Program-made: the position numbers and the translations under genes
DNA from: Hermatobates lingyangjiaoensis
Taxonomy: Eukaryota > Arthropoda > Insecta > Hemiptera > Hermatobatidae
Length of the DNA: 64,000 nucleotides
Reading direction: 5' to 3'
NCBI GenBank assembly: GCA_026182355.1
Contig: JAPFBL010000084.1
Span: forward strand, 14,279,501-14,343,500
Part shown: piece after piece, positions 11,150-23,587 of the stretch
Position numbering within the stretch: the stretch's first letter is position 1
Layout: each line of letters starts with the position of its first letter
The notes under the pieces: model-generated
Seen by the model: the letters and a program-made list of their open reading frames with translations, nothing else
Databases searched by the model: none
What the model was told of the DNA's origin: nothing

Positions 11150-12031
11150 AATAAAAAATATCAAACTGGTTAACAACACGACTTTTGTCTTCTCAAAAGC
11201 TTTCACATTCAATTATAGTCAAAATATTTACATTTTATTAAAAAAATACCTATCTATTGATTTTGAAAATTCCTTTCATTTATTACTTCTCTGAATAAAT
11301 CTTGAATGTGTACTTTATATCGCTGTCTATCTGTTTATTTAAATAGTAGTGCCCAAAATCGTTGCACCTAACTCTCTAAAACTCATTTTAATTGATTATT
11401 ATCATTATTTTTCAATTTGAATAATGAATAATACCATTAATTAAGCTATTTATAATTTACATACTAAATATAATAATAGATCTGTAAAAGAACAATTTCC
11501 ATAAAATGTAATGAAATTTTCATTAATTTAATATGTCTATAAATTAATGAAAACAAAAAAAAACCTTAAAAAACCACATATATATAAATTGAATAATATA
11601 TCAACCGTTTGATAGAGTAGGTGTATGTATTATTTAATCACTATTCAGTCAATTTTTCAGGTTCAAAAATCAAACTCTCGTTACCGACGTTTCGGTTCTA
11701 TTGTAAAACCTTTTTCAAAGACCTAAAAACAAATGATAGTAAGAAATTACATATCAACAAAATGAAAAGGGATTGTTACATCTTATGAATATTACAAGTA
11801 GAAGTACTTCAGAGATAAATAAAATAATATAACTTACAGAAGTAAGAATTTTTTTTTAATAAGAAAATGAAATTTACTTTATTTAAAGGAATTAACAATC
11901 TTTTTGACGAAACATTTGACTGGACCAATAAGATAACATTTCAAGTAATATGCAACGCAACTAGTAACGTCGGCAATGAGAGCTTGATTTTTGAATCTAG
12001 AAAAGGGACGAATCCTAATTCAATAATAGAC

Positions 12032-12033
<2 letters not shown>

Positions 12034-12078
<45 letters not shown>

Positions 12079-12085
12079 TCTATAT

Positions 12086-12134
<49 letters not shown>
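12034..12134. repeat. compound (CT)n-(TA)n microsatellite
   Basis: About 42 bases of CT repeat, a TTCTTC joint, then about 54 bases of TA repeat. The ORFs at 11867-12097 and 11941-12144 run through it and are artefacts of low complexity. Confidence 0.97.
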
Positions 12135-12141
<7 letters not shown>

Positions 12142-12198
12142 CAAAACTAAGTGTTTCTATTCCACAGTCGATACTTTTATCAATATTTATATAATAAT

Positions 12199-12408
12199 CA
12201 CTTTTTCTTCTTCTTGGAGTTTGGTCAGGGTTAATATACAGAATCAACTTTTCGCTAACGTTATCTTAAATAACGGTTTTGTTGGTTCGGTATTAGAAGT
12301 TAGCCTTGATTTAGAGCCCTGAAGATGTCTTAAAATAAAGACGAAACGTTGGCGAAAAAGTGATTTCGTATATTAACCCTGACCAAACTCCAAGAAGAAG
12401 AAAAAGTG
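12199..12408. repeat. imperfect inverted repeat (62-bp arms) around a hammerhead-like module
   Basis: The arms 12199-12260 and 12347-12408 share a reverse-complementary block starting CACTTTTTCTTCTTCTTGG, with about five differences across 62 bases. The interior holds the module at 12318-12352. The arrangement resembles the PLE palindromes at 1.7, 53.4 and 55.9 kb. It sits 65 bases from the compound microsatellite. Confidence 0.8.
12318..12352 (+). ncRNA. hammerhead-like module
   Basis: CCCTGAAGATGTCTT, loop, AAGACGAAACGTTGG: CTGANGA and GAAAC flank a five-base-pair GUCUU/AAGAC stem. As at 1.75 kb, one extra T precedes the stem. The preserved pairing despite a different stem sequence argues for selection on structure during the element's active life. 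Confidence 0.45.
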
Positions 12409-13084
12409 TTTATTAGTAAATTGTGGTCAAGAAAACAATACCTTAATATTTATACATGTACATAAATATATATACAGTGGACGCCACTTAGTGTAATCAC
12501 GGATAATGTTATCAATCGTTTAACACCATCGAATTCCTTATCCCCACCCCAACATACAATAGGCATTAGAAATATATCGAAAAACGGTAATAAAATGTTC
12601 CGTGTAAATCTGTCAAAATCACCAGATCGAATTTCTTGACGAACACCATATGTTACTTACACATGGGTGCTAACATTGGAAGAAAAAAAAAGGAAGATTC
12701 ACGGGATAGCGACATTTTAAGAGGATAGATTATGCAACAGGGAAATTCTCTTTTTTTTAATAATAATTCCTTTTTTTCCATAACATTGAACATTTTTATC
12801 TTTCATTACGACTTTAGATTATCCTATACATAATTTTTGTTATTAATATATTTTTCTAATACCTATTTTCTGAATATTTCTATTCCTTATAACAAACAGA
12901 AGCAAAATTATAAATAAACAAGGAATGCATATTTCAATTTGTATATTAAAACATTTAATAAAAATAAATGCACAAAAAGTTTTATACAAGAAAATATATA
13001 TATACACTTAATAATGAATGTATAAGCAATTCACATTTGAAGATTAGTAAGGGATACATAAATACACAATTTAAGTATATACCT

Positions 13085-13720
13085 TTAATTTTTTTTGAGA
13101 CTCTTTTTGACTTTTTTACGAAAGCTATCATCAAAAGATGCTTCATAACATTTTTCAATACTTTCTTTCGGTATTAAATTGTTTTCTAGCAATTTATCAC
13201 TTAATGTTGAACGAAACTGATTCCTTCTCTCTTCAACTTGACTAAAAACCCGTTCACATTCAGCATTTCAATGTGGAAAAATTAAAATATTTAACATAAC
13301 TTTAGCCATGTTATGTTATAATTTTAAACTTTTTTTTACCCACCGTTGGTCAATCCGATAATTTTTACTAAATTTATTTCATTAGGCTTAACCTGAAGAG
13401 CAAAAACCTCTTCTTGAATGACGGCAATAGATTTTGATTTATCTAATTCATCAGTTCGCTTGTATATGCAAGGATACCTATCTAAAGTGTATTTTAGTTT
13501 GCAAAAATAAGTTAATCTTATACTTGTAAGATGAAGAACTTCAGCATTAAGTAATATTGTTAATTCATTGTTATATGGAAATTTTAGTTTCATATAATCA
13601 CAAATAGTGCATAAATATTTTCTGAATGATAAAAAAATACATTTTTGTCTTCATCTGACAAGGTTTCAACAATTACATTGGCTGTATTTCCACTGATCAT
13701 ACCAGTATCATTTTTTTGAT
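13085..13720 (-). pseudogene. hAT transposase C-terminal remnant
   Basis: Read on the minus strand from 13720 down: LSDEDKNVF in one frame, then MKLKFPYNNELTILLN in the next. A further shift leads to FPH-stop-NAECERVFSQVEER, the hATC dimerisation motif (N-A/S-x-x-E-R-x-F-S), which continues to a natural stop at 13085-13087 after a Lys-rich tail. The C-terminus is thus intact, but at least two frameshifts and an internal TGA break the gene. It differs from the GTF2IRD2-like remnant at 8.6 kb and probably comes from another hAT family. No terminal inverted repeats were found. Confidence 0.55.
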
Positions 13721-16700
13721 TATCGATATTAAATTAAGTATTTACTAAATTTTTAAAAACGGATAAAAACGAAAATTTTTAAAACTTCTACCAAAAAAAC
13801 GGAAAAAAATGATGAAATACGGGATGATGGAAGATGAATCAAAAAAAGGGAAAACTTCCAACAAAAACAGAAAAGTTGGCTCCTATACTTTTAGTAAAGT
13901 AAAAATACATACGTGCAAAAAAACAACAATGCCTTAATTTAATAAACAAAATGTTTATTAATTGTTTTGTTATATTTATTACTTTTAAACTTGAATAACT
14001 TCTGTTAATTTATAAAACTTTAAATATAAAAAGCCACAATATTTTACAACAACAAATTGTAGCTTCAAAAAACAAAACTCTAATGCAGACTATAAAAACA
14101 AAATTTAATTGTAGACCCTAAACATTCATTGAAGATCCTTGTTTTTTATTTTTATTTCCTTTATTTCATCAACTGGAGCAAATACGAACTACTAAATGGT
14201 CAGCTGGCTTTTAACACTGTAACATTGCACACATTAACCACTTTCTTAAGACCTAAAGTGAATGTTGGATAAAAATCAAACTGTTGTTCCAAACATGTAG
14301 TTACAAAGCGATTTTAAGTGTCTTAGAATCCACTGGCAATGTTACCTGAAACAACGGCTGTCTCCTCAATAGTGGGGCGACGACCAACTTTAGTGCCATT
14401 GACCTTAGTTCGCGGCACTAACACTGCACACTTCAGTCAGGTATTCATCTTTGTAACGAACCAGGTAACTTTTACCGTCTTTTCTCGGTAAACATCAGAC
14501 AAAATATATAGTCTATGTAAATTATAGAATAATATGTCTTACAAAAGGAATAAAACCATATGATAAAACAACAATTAGAAAAGTGAATTAATCAAATAAT
14601 CATTGTAGACTGGCAGTGATAAAACTCTGAACATTTGTTGAGATAAAAACTATCTCAAAGTCTATCTATGGCAAACTATCTTGGGATAAAACTCTAATTA
14701 TTCGTAAGTAAAAAATAATCATAATATATAGATAGAATACATTTTTTTATCGGAAATCAGTCAATTTTTTAGGTTCAAATCTTATAGTCACTATCTTTTG
14801 GTTTTATTTTTAACCTCTGTACATACTCAGAAGTATGAAATTATGAAAACAAAAAGATTAAGTTAGTCATAAATTAAGCAATTTTAAAATGAATAAGTTA
14901 CGCAACAGAATTTTAACACAACGTTCCATTGATTATTATCAGCCATGCCACACAATGAGGCGTTCTTAATTTCAGTAAGAATTTCCATTATTTTACAACT
15001 TCGTCCTTCCACCTATTGAAAAGGTTTGAAATAAAACCAAAACGTAGAGTATAAGATTTTGATATAAATTTGGGAACTGACCGATTCCTTATAAAAATCT
15101 TTATTATAATATCTTATAATGAGAAAACAAATTATTGTCTTAGAAACTAGAAGAAAACAAAGCTGATAATATAAAAACAAAACCACTATCCAGTTAATTT
15201 AAAAAATCTTTCTCAAATGGAACTCCTACAATAACCAAGCTTAATATACAAATTCTCATACCAAACTGGGCTTTGTGAGTTCAGAAAAAATTAAAAAAAC
15301 AGGATGCACTCAGAGTGACACCATGAGAAAGGTAGAGCTAGTTTTAATTAAATTAGCTTAATTTATTATTCATTAAGAACTTAAATACTTTCATTTATGT
15401 TCTTTTTCTTTTTTCAGAATGCGCTTTTTTTATGAATGTATAACAGATTCCTACTAAACTCCAGATATTAAAACTAACTGTTTGTTAGTTTAAGGAACAA
15501 CAGCTTAAAAAACAGCTAAGAAACTCCCAGAGTATTTTTTTATCTTATGCTAAAATTTTCTTTTATAAGAATTTTTTTTGTTTTTTTTTAAGGTTTCTAA
15601 CGAAAAATTATGAAGAATAAGTTTATTTGTGTCGATAACAAGGAATCTAGAGTGTAGAGAAGTAGGACTGAGTTGCTTCTCAGAAGGTTCAGAGAGTACA
15701 GACATACTTTTAGAGTGTACTTAATCTTATCTTATGTATAACCGTCGAATGATCTCCGTAGGTATTTAAGTGCGGAGAGCTTTCAACACCTACAGAAACC
15801 CACCTCCCCTCATGAGTTTTATAGGATATCGAGGGATATCTTTGTTCTTCATATAGTTTTTTGCCTTTGAGTTTTTTGAAATCAATAGTACTCCATTTAC
15901 GCTTAAGTAAACAACTCAACGTACTTTATTTTTATTTGTTATTTTATTTATTTTCTTTTTATTTCTTTGGTTTAACTCTGTTATGTCTCGTTTAATTCAA
16001 ATTACATATTTTTTCCATATATTTTAAGCCTCTTCATTTGCTCACGTAACTTAACTAGGAAAAAGTTATTCACAACATCTCGGATGAAAAGCCGTAATTT
16101 TGATCTTATTGAGGCTTGACATACTCTACTAACTCATAGTTTTCTGAAAAAGAAAAAACTTTTTGCTCTATATAATGAATATTGTTTTTCTCACATACAC
16201 AGATGAATTTTCCCCATATAATGGTAGAAAGAGCTACACTAGGAACACTTTAAAATGCTTAATTACTCTGTTAACTGACAATGACTAGTTAACTGTATTT
16301 AAATCTTTACATGGTGACATGAACACCTAATAACTGAACATAACATTTCATCAGAAAACAATCACTATCAGTCATAAGTATATTCAGTTCAGACTCAGAT
16401 CACCTTAGCGTAAAATAAGGCGGATGTCCATGACTCCAACACGATAGTTTGACTTTTTGTCGTAGTTTTCTATTTCATTTCTGTATCTATATTATTTTTT
16501 TTAGTTTAAATATTATGACTAACCAACAACCGAAATACAGATATACTCTGCAATACGAAGAGTTTATTTAAAAAAAGAACAATACGAGTAAAATTTTAAC
16601 ATATTTATTTCTATATTAGTATGTGGGTTAATTGAACCAGTGAACTAATTGATGCACTGAGCTAGTACCGAAAAAATATTACGTATTTTTTTCATTTTTA

Positions 16701-18029
16701 TTAATAATTAAAACAGGATACTCAGTTAATCTTTCTACTACTGTTTTTCTGCATCCACCTGAATTTCAGACGATGACCCTACAATATGTTCAATCTAAAT
16801 TTCTCATTATGCCATCGAATCAGTTTGGTCGTTGACATTCCAGCTAAAAAAATATTTTTCATCCATTGTGTGACTCAGTAATTTATCAAATAACTTAGCT
16901 TAAAAAAATGGCTTAGTTTATTTATGAATAATAAAGTAAAAATAAAATTAAAGGTATTTTGGTTCTCAGGGAATAGCCAACTTGGGTTAATCAAAGTTAC
17001 AGATATACACATCCAAACAGACACTGAGAATACCTCCTATTTTAAATTAGATTCGCAAGTGCTTGACACTAAGAATACCAAGGTAAACTAAATAGTTCTT
17101 ACTTTTAAGGATATTAATATACATTTTATTTATACCTTTCCATAATTATTCATATAGTTGGAATCATCATTGGCAACAACAGTACGGACTATCAATTTTT
17201 TTAAAGTTTCAAATGATAACACATACTTATCTCTCTTAATAACATTTTCATTTTAATATGAGTTAGTTGTTCACTAATTTTATGTGAGTCAGAAGATACT
17301 AAAAACACATTAAACATATGAAATGTAAACAAGGTCTAATGCAATTTACATAAGAAATTATGAAATATAAAAAAATTGAAATTTATTCAGAGAGTTAATA
17401 ATTTGTCATTCCTGACATTTCCCTCCAGGGTCCTTCTCGTTGGTGGTGTATTGTACGTCTACCTTATTCCCACACTCAGTTTTTCACTTTTTTCTTCTGA
17501 ACAATAAGTTTTACAAAGTTTAATTTACTTATATGTAAATTTTGCCCAAAATAATGACAATAAAACTAGTCGTTTCTTATAAAAAAAAAATCGAAATGGC
17601 CTGTAATAATTTGAAAATAATCGATATGCAGCTATGAATAGCAAACATAAACCTTTTAGGCTTAGAAGTGGAAATTATTTATACGAACGGGAGAAGTATT
17701 TAGATTACATAGCTGGGCTATATTGATTTTCCCACTATTTAAGGATCTGCAAACTTTCTGCAAATCTAGCAAAGTGTCCAGTTAACATTAAGTAAAGCAA
17801 CTGCCCAAACAACCTCTTGCAGACTTTCTTGGAGATCAATCATTGCCTTATCAAACGCCGGTTAATATTAGTTTTAATAGTTGATAACAGGAATACGTTA
17901 AAACAACATTCCCAAAAATAGTTGCATGTTGGACTGGCCTTAAATCAAATCGTACTCCATTCTGAGATCCAGAAATATTGCATAGGTGGTTAAAAGCTTC
18001 ACGATTGTTTGAGATGTTTCTAGAAGCAA
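13721..18029. other. long stretch without a gene
   Basis: Mostly featureless A+T-rich DNA. A diverged inverted pair occurs at about 14757-14815 and 15025-15090, sharing a TTTTGGTTTTATTT core beside GTCA-TT blocks; it may be an old PLE terminal-repeat pair. A strong pyrimidine tract plus CAG at 15404-15417 has only a very short open frame after it. The segment 14100-14500 is discussed under rejected items. Confidence 0.45.
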
Positions 18030-19393
18030 TCTATATAAATAAAATAATGATTTTGTCTGTACATTGCTTAGAACTGACTCAATTCAAGTTTTCTTTACGT
18101 TTCATACATTGGAGAAACCGAATCCACCCTTAGAAAAATTTCTGTCGGTTTGTCTGTTTGTCCGCAAAACTTTGTCACAAGTAAACTCAGCTACCATAAG
18201 ACATATAAAGCTGAACCTTTTACAGTAGATTTGGGTAAGTCTAACTTAAAATATAGGCTCTGAATTATTTGGAAATTCAACGCAGAAGTGAAGTTATGGA
18301 CGTTTAAAGGAAAAACGTTTGTCACAAGTAAACTCAGCCACCATAAGACATGGCGAGCTGAAACATTGACACTGGATTTGTGTATGCCTAACTTAAAATA
18401 TGGGCTCTAAATAGATTCATAATTAAGTACAGAAACGAAGTTATAGGGCTTTAAGCGTATTTTCCTAACTTCACAGACAAGTTTGTTTTGAAAATACACA
18501 GGTGTGACAAGTAGGTATTGTTAGTTAATTTTAATTTCATTGGAGCATATGAATATATTGCGTATTTGACATCTTTGAAAAGGTGTTTCCCAGAGTTGAG
18601 GATGTACTATCTATTACGAATAAATAGTTTTGTAAACGAGCAATTCTCAACTCTTAATACGAACAGGCAGGAAAAATCAACAAACAAGTTCTTACGCTAT
18701 ATCATACCGAGGAAAGACCTTACAAGTCAGTAAAGAGATTGGATTAGTGATGAAGAAGCAGTTCATGCTGCAATTTAGTAGCAGTAACAAATTTCATGTT
18801 ACGAAACATGAGTGCTCCAAAACTGTGCAACGGGACACGACTCTGAGTTCGTGCTCTACACAGATATGCCATAGAGGCGGACATAATGACTGGATGTGGT
18901 ATTGGGGAGTCTGTGTGTATACCACACATACCATTGATTCCGAGCCACTGTCTGTTTACGTTGAAATGATTGCAAAGTCCGGTCAGAGTCTATTTCGCAA
19001 TGACGTTAACTAAGTCGCAAAGGGAGACTTTATCTAACGCAGGAATTGAAGTTAGCGAAACCAAGTTTTTCTCACGTTTCAAGTTTTCTTTACGTTTCAT
19101 ACTTCACTGTAGCCACATGTACCCTTAGAATAATTTCTGTCTGTCGGTTTGTCCACAAAATATTGCCACCATAAGACATATAAAGCTGAAACATTGATTG
19201 TAGATTTGTGTATGTCTAACTTAAAATCTAATCTTTGTATACAGAGGCATTTGTTTAGCACTGTACTAATAATGGTATTTTCTACTATTCTATAACTTCT
19301 AATTGTAGTATTAGTATAATACTATAATTGATATTTTGGAATACCAAGTATAATAGAATTTTTGATTCCGTCAAAGACGGGTACGTTTGCTAG
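18030..19393 (+). mobile_element. complete non-autonomous Helitron, 1364 bp
   Basis: The 5' end is TCTATATAAATAAA at 18030, directly after A (18029). The 3' end is CTAG at 19390-19393, directly before T (19394), so insertion was between A and T as is usual for Helitrons. A hairpin CCGTC-AAA-GACGG (19368-19380) lies nine bases before CTAG, the expected terminator position. No Rep or helicase coding sequence is present; the ORFs at 18518-18733 and 18747-19013 have no recognisable domains. An internal tandem duplication of about 147 bp is visible (18168-18300 and 18316-18450), with a third partial unit near 19155-19235. Fragments of the family lie at 379-905 and 27826-27900. Confidence 0.87.
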
Positions 19394-20579
19394 TAAGTAA
19401 TAAGATCACGATCCAAATGGTCTAAAAGAAGTCCATAGTGGGGGACATGGTGGGGTGAATATTTTAAGGTTTCTTAGATTGGAATCTTTTGAGAAATTGA
19501 ACACTCAACTGTTGACTAATAAGGAAACAAAAGTCTTACCCTGCCACTTTAACGCACTTGCACCACACCCCTACCCTCCGTGATATCTTCTCTATAATTA
19601 GCAAAACCACCCTCAAGCCCTGGGACCCACGGCAGCTAACTAACCCCAATGACATTTACTTACTGACCTCGCACTCACAACACATAGTTCATTCAGCAGG
19701 AGTAAGTCCAGGACCTGAAATTCTCATTCCAATGATTCCTAGCTCGTTGGTTACTGGGAGCCTGTTTATCTTAAACCTGGAGGTGAAACAAATTATAACT
19801 TTCACTCATCCTCTGTAATGCTTCAAATGTTCAGTACGCACATTATTTAAACTTGAATAAAAAAAATGGAGTAGCCTACACTCAACAATACTATAGGTTA
19901 ATTTAATGTCATGCTTCTTGGGTGCACAATATATAATAATGTTCCATTCAGGCATAATATAAATGTGTAAATGGGTGAGGTCTTTCTTTCCTAGAAGTAG
20001 TACAGATGATTGCTCCACTAATCAATATAAACGCTTATTTTTTAACATCACACCACTGATGAATATAACATCATTAGTATAACTACAGTCCTAATAACAT
20101 TTTTGAAAATTGAAAGTGCAGATTTCGTATTACGAAGTAATCTCTTACAGGAGAACACAGTTAGTAGATCTCTTACATAGTTTATCTGACATCCTTCTAC
20201 ATTGAAAATTCAAGACGAAGCTTCCAATTTAAAACTTGAAAATATTTCTATTTTCCCTGAAAATATCAGAAACATGTAAGCAAAAATGTCATTTTAAGAT
20301 CATTTTTAATTTAAGATGTAGGATAATTTCATTTATTATTCTTCAAAGAATGTTTTCAATTTTGAATTATGCTTTATATTTTTGGCCTTTTATAAAATTA
20401 TTAGGCAGAAAATTTTACAGCACGCTATTTTTTTTTAAAAAAAATCACTTTTCTTTCCCTTTGTCAAAAATCAAATTTATTCTGAGGGAGAGTTATAATT
20501 TGCCTGCGTGCTGTACTCTGTTATAAGGTTGCTGTAATTGTATATTGAGAAAAAAAAATTGTAATTATATACTCAAGTA

Positions 20580-21497
20580 CGAGGTGTGTAAATAAAGTAG
20601 TGAGACTGATTTTTTTTTAAATTTTCTATTCAAATATAATTACAATGTGATATTGTCACCTTCAAAATAGTTCCCTTCGGAAGCCACACAGCGCTGGAGA
20701 CGGTCCTTCCAATCATTGTAGCATTGCTGGAACTCGGATTCTGGAATGGCCTTCAGCTGGTCGGTTACAGCAGTTTGTATGTTTTGTAGTGTCCCGAAAT
20801 GAGTTCCCTTGAGGTGATTTTTCAATCTCGGGAAGAGGAAAAAGTGATAAAGACTCAAGTCTGGTGAATAAGGAGGCTGAGGAGCAACAGGAATGTTTTT
20901 ACTGGCCAAAAACTCGTTTATTGAGATGGCAGTGTGACAGGGCGCGTTGTCGTGATGCAACACCCACTTGTCTTTGATGTTTGGCCGCACACGAAGGACT
21001 CTTTTTTGAAGTCTTTCAAGGACCTCACGGTAGAAGTGCTGATTAAGCGTCGATCTGAACGCACAAGGTTCCGTACTCTGTTGACATTTTCATCGGTGTT
21101 TGCACTTGAAGGCCTTCCGCTTCGTGGTTCATCTTCAATCGACTCTCTTCCTTCTGAAAATTCCTTAAAATACCGAAAAACCTGTGCCCTTGATAAAACA
21201 CGTTCTCCATAGGCCTCCTGAAGTTTTTCAAAAGTTTCGGTTGCATTATGTCCAAGTCTGAAGCAAAATTTGATTGCACACCGCTGCTCAACTTTGAGGT
21301 CACTCATTTTTAAAACGCTCAAGAAAAAACCATTTCACGAAAACCAACGCTACGGACAAACAAATGACTGTGGCGAGTTCAGATTCATACTGGAGGCGCA
21401 TCACACGTGCACCTGACGCTACTCAAGGCCACGCGTCTCCAGCGTTGCCAGATCGAAAGCGACGTTGCCAGTCTCACTACTTTATTTATACACCTCG
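20580..21497 (-). mobile_element. internally deleted mariner transposon, 918 bp
   Basis: The 29-bp terminal inverted repeats (20580-20608 and 21469-21497) differ at one position and start CGAGGTGTGTAAATAAAGTA. TA dinucleotides flank both sides (20578-20579, 21498-21499). Full mariners are about 1.3 kb, so roughly 0.35 to 0.4 kb is missing from the middle of the transposase. The R1 copy at 28.8 kb has continuous sequence where this element sits and so serves as an empty site. The low terminal divergence suggests recent insertion. Confidence 0.95.
20640..21322 (-). pseudogene. mariner transposase, deleted and frameshifted
   Basis: The N-terminal part starts MSVLKMSDLKVEQR and continues through the helix-turn-helix region (VLSRAQVFRYFKEF, DEPRSGRPSS) to RSDRRLI. 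At about 21045-21050 it is joined out of frame to a C-terminal part that reads HFYREVLERL, HHDNAPCHTA and PYSPDLSLYHFFLFPRLK. The deleted middle carries the first catalytic Asp. In the C-terminal part the second Asp (HHDNAP) is present. The position 35 residues later, where mariner DD34D transposases have the third Asp (usually in a PSD or CD context), is His (LYHFF). The protein would be inactive even without the deletion. It ends GNYFEGDNITL with a stop at 20640-20642. Confidence 0.93.
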
Positions 21498-21867
21498 TAT
21501 ATTTCTTTTGTCTTCAAATCAAAATATATACTGTTTTGCATACTCAAATCAAATTCAAAGCCAATTCAAATATTTTTGTATAGCACATTAAAACGAAACA
21601 AAAAATTAGTTGTTTGTTAACGAGTTTGATAGGCTTACTTACAGTAAAGTTGAGTGTAGGCCACTCCAGAATTTTGACTATTTATGTATTACTTCCTTTG
21701 CTCAAGCCACTGATTTCCTTTATTATTATTATTTTTTTTTTTCATATTCTCTATCCTACACTGAATTTTAAATTAATACTTGTCTGTCTTATTCTGAACG
21801 GGGCGCTCATTCGGCAACATTGATAGTCTCCAACCATCCAGAGGGCTTGGTTTTCCTCTCTTATCTT

Positions 21868-21935
21868 TCCTGATGACGATTCGAACCAAAAATTAGAGAC
21901 TGGAAGTGTGTGTTTTCAATTTATCTATGTTTTCT
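21868..21935 (+). repeat. PLE terminal-repeat fragment, family 3
   Basis: CCTGATGACGATTCGAAC followed by AAAATTAGAGACTGGAAGTG. The AATTAGAGACTG...AAGTG block recurs at 55583-55610 and, diverged, at 57308-57328. The CTGATGA core block is present, but the stem and GAAA are eroded. Confidence 0.4.
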
Positions 21936-23587
21936 TTGTCTATATTGAACTTTAGTGTACGTTTCGGACCATTTTTTCACCATTATAGTATACATATAAC
22001 TTTAAATTGTAAATAATTGTAAATTGTAATAAAACAATCGATTTTATAAGGAATAACAATAACAAATTTAATAATAACAAAAAACTAATTAATAGCATTT
22101 AACGTTAAAGCTGTCATAATTAATGAATGACATTTAAGCACATAAAAGTTAACTTAATTTACAGCAACAGTCTCAAACTATATTATTTTCTTTATATAAT
22201 TTATCTTAAGCAGTGGTTTTTAAAATTATGAAAAAATGTTGAGTGTCTTGAATATGTAACTCAATGCTTTTCCATTTACTTTGAGAGAGAATCAACTTCA
22301 AAAGGTGTTCTGTAAATCCAAACCAAAGTGTATTAATTTCACGTCATTTCATTTTATAATAGCGCCAGATACCATCCCTCTTTCAGCATTACAGTGGCTT
22401 TGAAATAGATAAGATTCACTTCTTTTCTGTTTCTTTTCAAATTGATAATGATAATCAAAGACAGGAGGACATTACCTAGTTCCACGCTGAACCTTCCTCT
22501 CATGACCAAACCATTTTTACATTCGACAAGTTTTAAACAACAAGATTCTAACATTAATAATATACTATAAAGTTCTACTTTGTTTATCCTTCACTCAAAG
22601 CAGGACTATTGGGAACTCATTGATAATTCTAAAAGAAGCGTCTTTCTAAGGGAAGTCAGAAACACATAGATTTCAGAGCATCCATTTTACTGATATATTG
22701 ATGCTTACAGCTATTGCCTTATTCTCCGTTACTTACATTACTGTAGTTCTTACTCATAATGTTTGTAATATTTTATTGAGTAAATTCATATCTTTTAAGT
22801 GCATGTACTTACCAATCCTTTAATGTATACATTTAAAAAGAAAGGTAATAATTTGAACTTCTGTTGCCTGTTGGATGAAGAGAAAAACGGGGATATTAAC
22901 GGAAATAGGGACAACACAATTTCAGAGAGTGTGACGGATTGATAAGACTGGACCAAGCGGCAACAAAAACGTGCAAGAAGTCAATGAAGACCAGGAATCT
23001 CTGAGAAAGAATGTGATAAACTTGACTAGGATCCCAGCAGACGGAAAACTCGTTTCAATCACCCCAAGCTGGGTTTATACTCAATCTATAACAGATATAC
23101 TGGTTTATTTACAGTATACCTGTAAACAATCATAACTACCTACTATCACTTAAAACTAATTTTTAACAGAAAATTGCATAATAAAAATTAAGTAGAATAA
23201 CAATATAGATAATTATATTTATTATCCTTTTTTTCTTTATAAGCTAAGAACCTACTTGGACATAGCGCTAGTGTAGAAAATAATGATTCAGATGAGGGAA
23301 CACAGAATTTATTCTGAAAATCACGTATACAGAATTATTAATTTTCTAAGACAAAGGTAAGTGTCATGTAACATGTTACAGGTATGTTTCAAACTGTTCA
23401 CTGGTAATGAACTAAAGGTTTCAACTGAGCTTCATCACTTCTTACAAATAAGGGAATTAAATTATTTTAGTCAAAGTAGTTGGGCAATTAAGAAAGAGAA
23501 ATTAATCAAACAGGTGTTATAATATGCTCAGCGATAAGCAGAGACCTTAAATTTACACGCACGTCTATGCATATAAATATATATGTT
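21936..23587. other. no recognisable feature
   Basis: A+T-rich sequence. The moderately G+C-richer part at 22880-23090 has no long frame and no recognisable motif. Confidence 0.4.

Larger units (their letters stand above)
19866..21669 (+). mobile_element. repeat R1 copy A: inverted-terminus element split by a mariner
   Basis: The left end at 19866 (TGGAGTAGCCTACACTCAAC) and right end at 21641-21669 (GAGTGTAGGCCACTCCAG) are inverted repeats of about 28 bp. Removing the 918-bp mariner and its TA duplicate leaves about 884 bp. The interior aligns in reverse with 28790-29568, including a shared stretch around TCACTTTTCTTTCCCTTTGT. The ORF at 20236-20526 is interior R1 sequence with no known domain and is not conserved as a frame in the other copy. 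I read R1 as a non-autonomous DNA transposon (MITE-like); the superfamily is unknown. Confidence 0.7.

Noticed and set aside
14100..14500. Relatively stop-poor minus-strand stretch followed by AATAAA-like sequence, suggesting a processed pseudogene
   Set aside because: Short open pieces occur in different frames, none matches a protein I recognise, and there is no clear poly-A or target duplication.
15404..15480. Very strong pyrimidine tract plus CAG, like a splice acceptor
   Set aside because: Frames after it close within 7 to 13 codons and no donor or terminal-exon features follow.
16625..16680. Sequence resembling a tRNA B-box (GGTTCAATTAACC)
   Set aside because: No matching acceptor stem or A-box.
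20236..20526. 96-codon ORF inside repeat R1
   Set aside because: Not conserved as an open frame in the other R1 copy and no domain.
22813..22867. Possible 55-base minus-strand exon with good acceptor and GTAAGT donor
   Set aside because: Only 18 codons, composition not distinctive, and its phase does not connect to the exon at 59489-59581.
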